Below are positions 6,369-6,517 of a stretch of 6,517 nucleotides of DNA, one piece after another. Position 1 is the stretch's first letter; each line of letters starts with the position of its first letter. A model generated the notes under the pieces. It did no database searches and was not told the origin of the DNA. It saw only the letters and a program-made list of their open reading frames with translations. Made by a program: the position numbers and the translations under genes. The stretch comes from an uncultured Porphyromonadaceae bacterium (GTDB taxonomy: Bacteria > Bacteroidota > Bacteroidia > Bacteroidales > Muribaculaceae). The stretch covers positions 1-6,517 of the forward strand of contig CABRZA010000137.1 of NCBI GenBank assembly GCA_902475285.1, written 5' to 3'.

Positions 6369-6393
6369 GCACGGTAAACCTCCGGCACGGAAG

Positions 6394-6437
6394 GTTGTTA
6401 CAACATAATGCAACAAAGTTGTTACATCGTGGTTACA
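6394..6437. repeat. Cluster of GTTGTTACA direct and inverted repeats
   Basis: GTTGTTACA occurs at 6394-6402 and 6418-6426, exactly 24 bases apart, with a partial third copy GGTTACA at 6431-6437. The first copy is also part of the palindrome GTTGT-T-ACAAC (6394-6404), and CAAC-AAA-GTTG (6411-6421) forms another small inverted repeat. The pattern resembles a regulator binding region, but I do not recognise the regulator. Confidence 0.6.
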
Positions 6438-6467
6438 GCCTTTAAAAGTGTGTAAAACTCGTAAGAG

Positions 6468-6517
6468 ATGTCAACAAAATCACACGCCGCAAGTTTTATA
6501 TTCAGACGCGCCAGGAA
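6468..6517 (+). CDS. Possible start of a plus-strand gene, partial at right edge
   Basis: An ATG at 6468 opens 16 codons to the window end, reading MSTKSHAASFIFRRAR. AAGAG just before the ATG is a weak ribosome-binding match, and the -7 match and repeats upstream would suit a promoter region. The fragment is too short to assign to a family. The opposite strand is also open here, so this is a tentative call. Confidence 0.3.
   Translation, partial: MSTKSHAASFIFRRAR

Noticed and set aside
6422..6517. Minus-strand frame open from the right edge to a TAA at 6424-6422, as if the end of an upstream gene
   Set aside because: About 31 codons without a recognisable motif and with less G/C-rich third positions than the real genes here. 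Repeats and promoter-like sequence follow at once, and no terminator hairpin with a U-tract was seen.

Overview
The window looks like chromosomal DNA from a gut-type Bacteroidales bacterium, probably Muribaculaceae or a close relative. The reasons are the protein families (a PCMD-domain surface lipoprotein, an OprP/OprO-type porin, paired small beta-barrel proteins and a CotH-like secreted protein with a Prevotella/Muribaculaceae-style C-terminal tail), promoter -7 elements of the form TAnnTTTG, and starts without strong Shine-Dalgarno sequences. The family-level placement is inference.

All complete genes lie on the minus strand, so the layout reads from right to left. Bases 6178-6517 are non-coding or nearly so. 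They hold a likely minus-strand -7 element (6274-6281), a GC-rich leader with an 8-bp tandem repeat, a possible plus-strand -7 element (6325-6332), three tandem copies of a 10-mer (6337-6368), a cluster of GTTGTTACA-type repeats (6394-6437), and perhaps the first 16 codons of a plus-strand gene (from 6468). Then come two paralogous outer-membrane beta-barrel genes (6177-5428 and 5421-4585), a PCMD-domain lipoprotein (4583-3018), and a porin (3046-1919) whose start lies inside the lipoprotein gene. After a 55-base gap comes a CotH-kinase-like secreted protein with a starch-binding-like module (1863-190). A hairpin at 137-168 closes the unit. A separate promoter-like element (90-97) then leads into the first 14 codons of an MBOAT O-acyltransferase gene that runs off the left edge.

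The first four genes are spaced by 6 bases, 1 base and a 29-base overlap, so they almost certainly form one operon. All four products should end up in the outer membrane: two small barrels, one lipid-anchored multi-domain protein with a putative carbohydrate-related domain, and one larger channel. The CotH-like gene is probably read through from the same promoter. A reasonable inference is an envelope system that binds or handles a glycan or another surface polymer. It lacks SusC/SusD and any recognisable hydrolase, so it is not a standard polysaccharide utilisation locus. No mobile element, CRISPR array, tRNA or rRNA was seen.
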